This document shows, in pieces, positions 5,705 through 6,175 of a DNA stretch of 6,175 nucleotides. The DNA lies in contig CANJSR010000307.1 in the NCBI GenBank assembly GCA_947476855.1, positions 1 through 6,175 of the forward strand, in the 5' to 3' direction. The translations under genes were made by a program, and so were the position numbers. This DNA is from Acetobacteraceae bacterium (GTDB lineage Bacteria > Pseudomonadota > Alphaproteobacteria > Acetobacterales > Acetobacteraceae). The notes beneath the pieces are model-generated. The model saw only the letters and a program-made list of their open reading frames with translations. It was not told where the DNA came from and made no database searches. The first letter of the stretch is position 1. Every line of letters starts with the position of its first letter.

Positions 5705-6127
5705 CTACCGCGACCCGGTCAGCAGCATCTCGGCGCTTTCGACCATGGACCGCGCGGCATGAACCCTGTCGAGTGCCAGCAACTGGTCCTCGATATCCGC
5801 GCCATGCAGTTCGTTGTATTCGGCCTCGGCCTCCTGCAGGCGGCGGTCGGCGTCGTCCTTGCTCAGGTCCGCGACCGGCAGGGCTTCGTTGGCGAGCACG
5901 GTGCAGCGATCGGCCGTGATCTCGGCGAACCCGCCGACCACGAACAGGCGCTCCGCCACGGTTTCACCGTCATACAGCGTGATCTGGCCGCCTTGCAGGG
6001 TGACGATCATCGGCGTGTGGCCTTCCAGCACGCCCATGTCACCCTCGGCCGCGGGGATCACGACCATGTCAACCGAACGGGAGAGCAGCAGGCGCTCCGG
6101 GCTGACGATTTCCAATGCGATCGGCAT
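5705..6127 (-). CDS. atpC: F1Fo ATP synthase epsilon subunit
   Basis: This 140-residue protein is the epsilon subunit of the F1 central stalk. It sits with gamma on the cytoplasmic side, links to the c-ring, and can inhibit ATP hydrolysis. The N-terminal beta-sandwich shows EIVSPERLL (6-14), IPAAEGDMGVLEGHTPMI (24-41), LQGG (44-47), FVVGGFAEI (62-70) and TVLANEA (76-82). The C-terminal part from about 87 is two helices (DLSKDDADRRLQEAEAEY; then the segment ending ARSMVESAEMLL). The length is normal for the family. ATG 6127 is chosen because GGAAGGG lies five bases upstream and homology starts at MPIALEIVSPE; an ATG eight codons earlier (6151) has no ribosome binding site. It is normally last in atpAGDC, so atpD is expected just beyond the right edge. 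A terminator follows it. Confidence 0.97.
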   Translation of the reverse strand: MPIALEIVSPERLLLSRSVDMVVIPAAEGDMGVLEGHTPMIVTLQGGQITLYDGETVAERLFVVGGFAEITADRCTVLANEALPVADLSKDDADRRLQEAEAEYNELHGADIEDQLLALDRVHAARSMVESAEMLLTGSR

Positions 6128-6132
6128 CTTGG

Positions 6133-6139
6133 CCCTTCC
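6133..6139 (-). promoter_or_regulatory. Shine-Dalgarno of atpC
   Basis: GGAAGGG on the minus strand, five bases from ATG 6127, rules in this start over the upstream ATG at 6151. Confidence 0.75.
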
Positions 6140-6154
6140 GGGATCAGGCATTCA

Positions 6155-6175
6155 GGGCCGGGTCAGTCCCGGCCC
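6155..6175 (-). other. GC hairpin in the atpD-atpC spacer
   Basis: GGGCCGGG and CCCGGCCC form a perfect 8-bp stem with a 5-base loop (ACTGA on the minus strand), ending at the window edge, so it may be longer. It lies 27 bases upstream of the atpC start codon in the expected atpD-atpC gap. No T-run follows on the minus strand, so it is not an obvious terminator. An mRNA-processing or translation-control role is possible. Confidence 0.55.

Overview
This high-GC window carries five recognisable protein genes, one of them cut by the left edge. It looks like an alphaproteobacterium, possibly Rhodospirillales-like. The reasons are uniformly GC-rich codon third positions, an alphaproteobacterial-style short F1 epsilon subunit, and a GTCATCC...GGATGAC dispersed palindrome of a kind I associate with that class. 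Genus cannot be fixed from sequence alone.

Layout. Positions 1-1288 (minus) hold the first 429 codons of an exported or membrane protein. It has two copies of an unrecognised domain flanking a DUF2061-like membrane hairpin, and it continues off the left edge. A 181-bp divergent intergenic region (1289-1469) separates it from a plus-strand 532-residue polytopic membrane protein resembling GT-C (PMT/ArnT-like) glycosyltransferases (1470-3068). A perfect 14-bp inverted repeat (3074-3103) then sits between two convergent stop codons and probably terminates transcription both ways. Positions 3112-4086 and 4420-5463 (both minus) encode two different luciferase-like (LLM) flavin-dependent oxidoreductases. 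Lying between them on the opposite strand is a small proline-rich two-helix membrane protein (4174-4464), whose end overlaps the end of the second oxidoreductase gene by 45 bp. Positions 5464-5704 hold no gene. They contain a dispersed palindrome and a likely terminator for the ATP synthase operon. Positions 5705-6127 (minus) encode the ATP synthase epsilon subunit, normally the last gene of the F1 operon. A strong hairpin (6155-6175) lies just upstream of it.

The genes do not form one pathway. The window is the tail of an atp operon followed by accessory metabolic and envelope genes. I see no CRISPR array, tRNA or rRNA gene, insertion sequence, phage gene or evident defence system. The most unusual items are the duplicated-domain/DUF2061 protein at the left edge and the opposite-strand small membrane gene nested between the two LLM genes.
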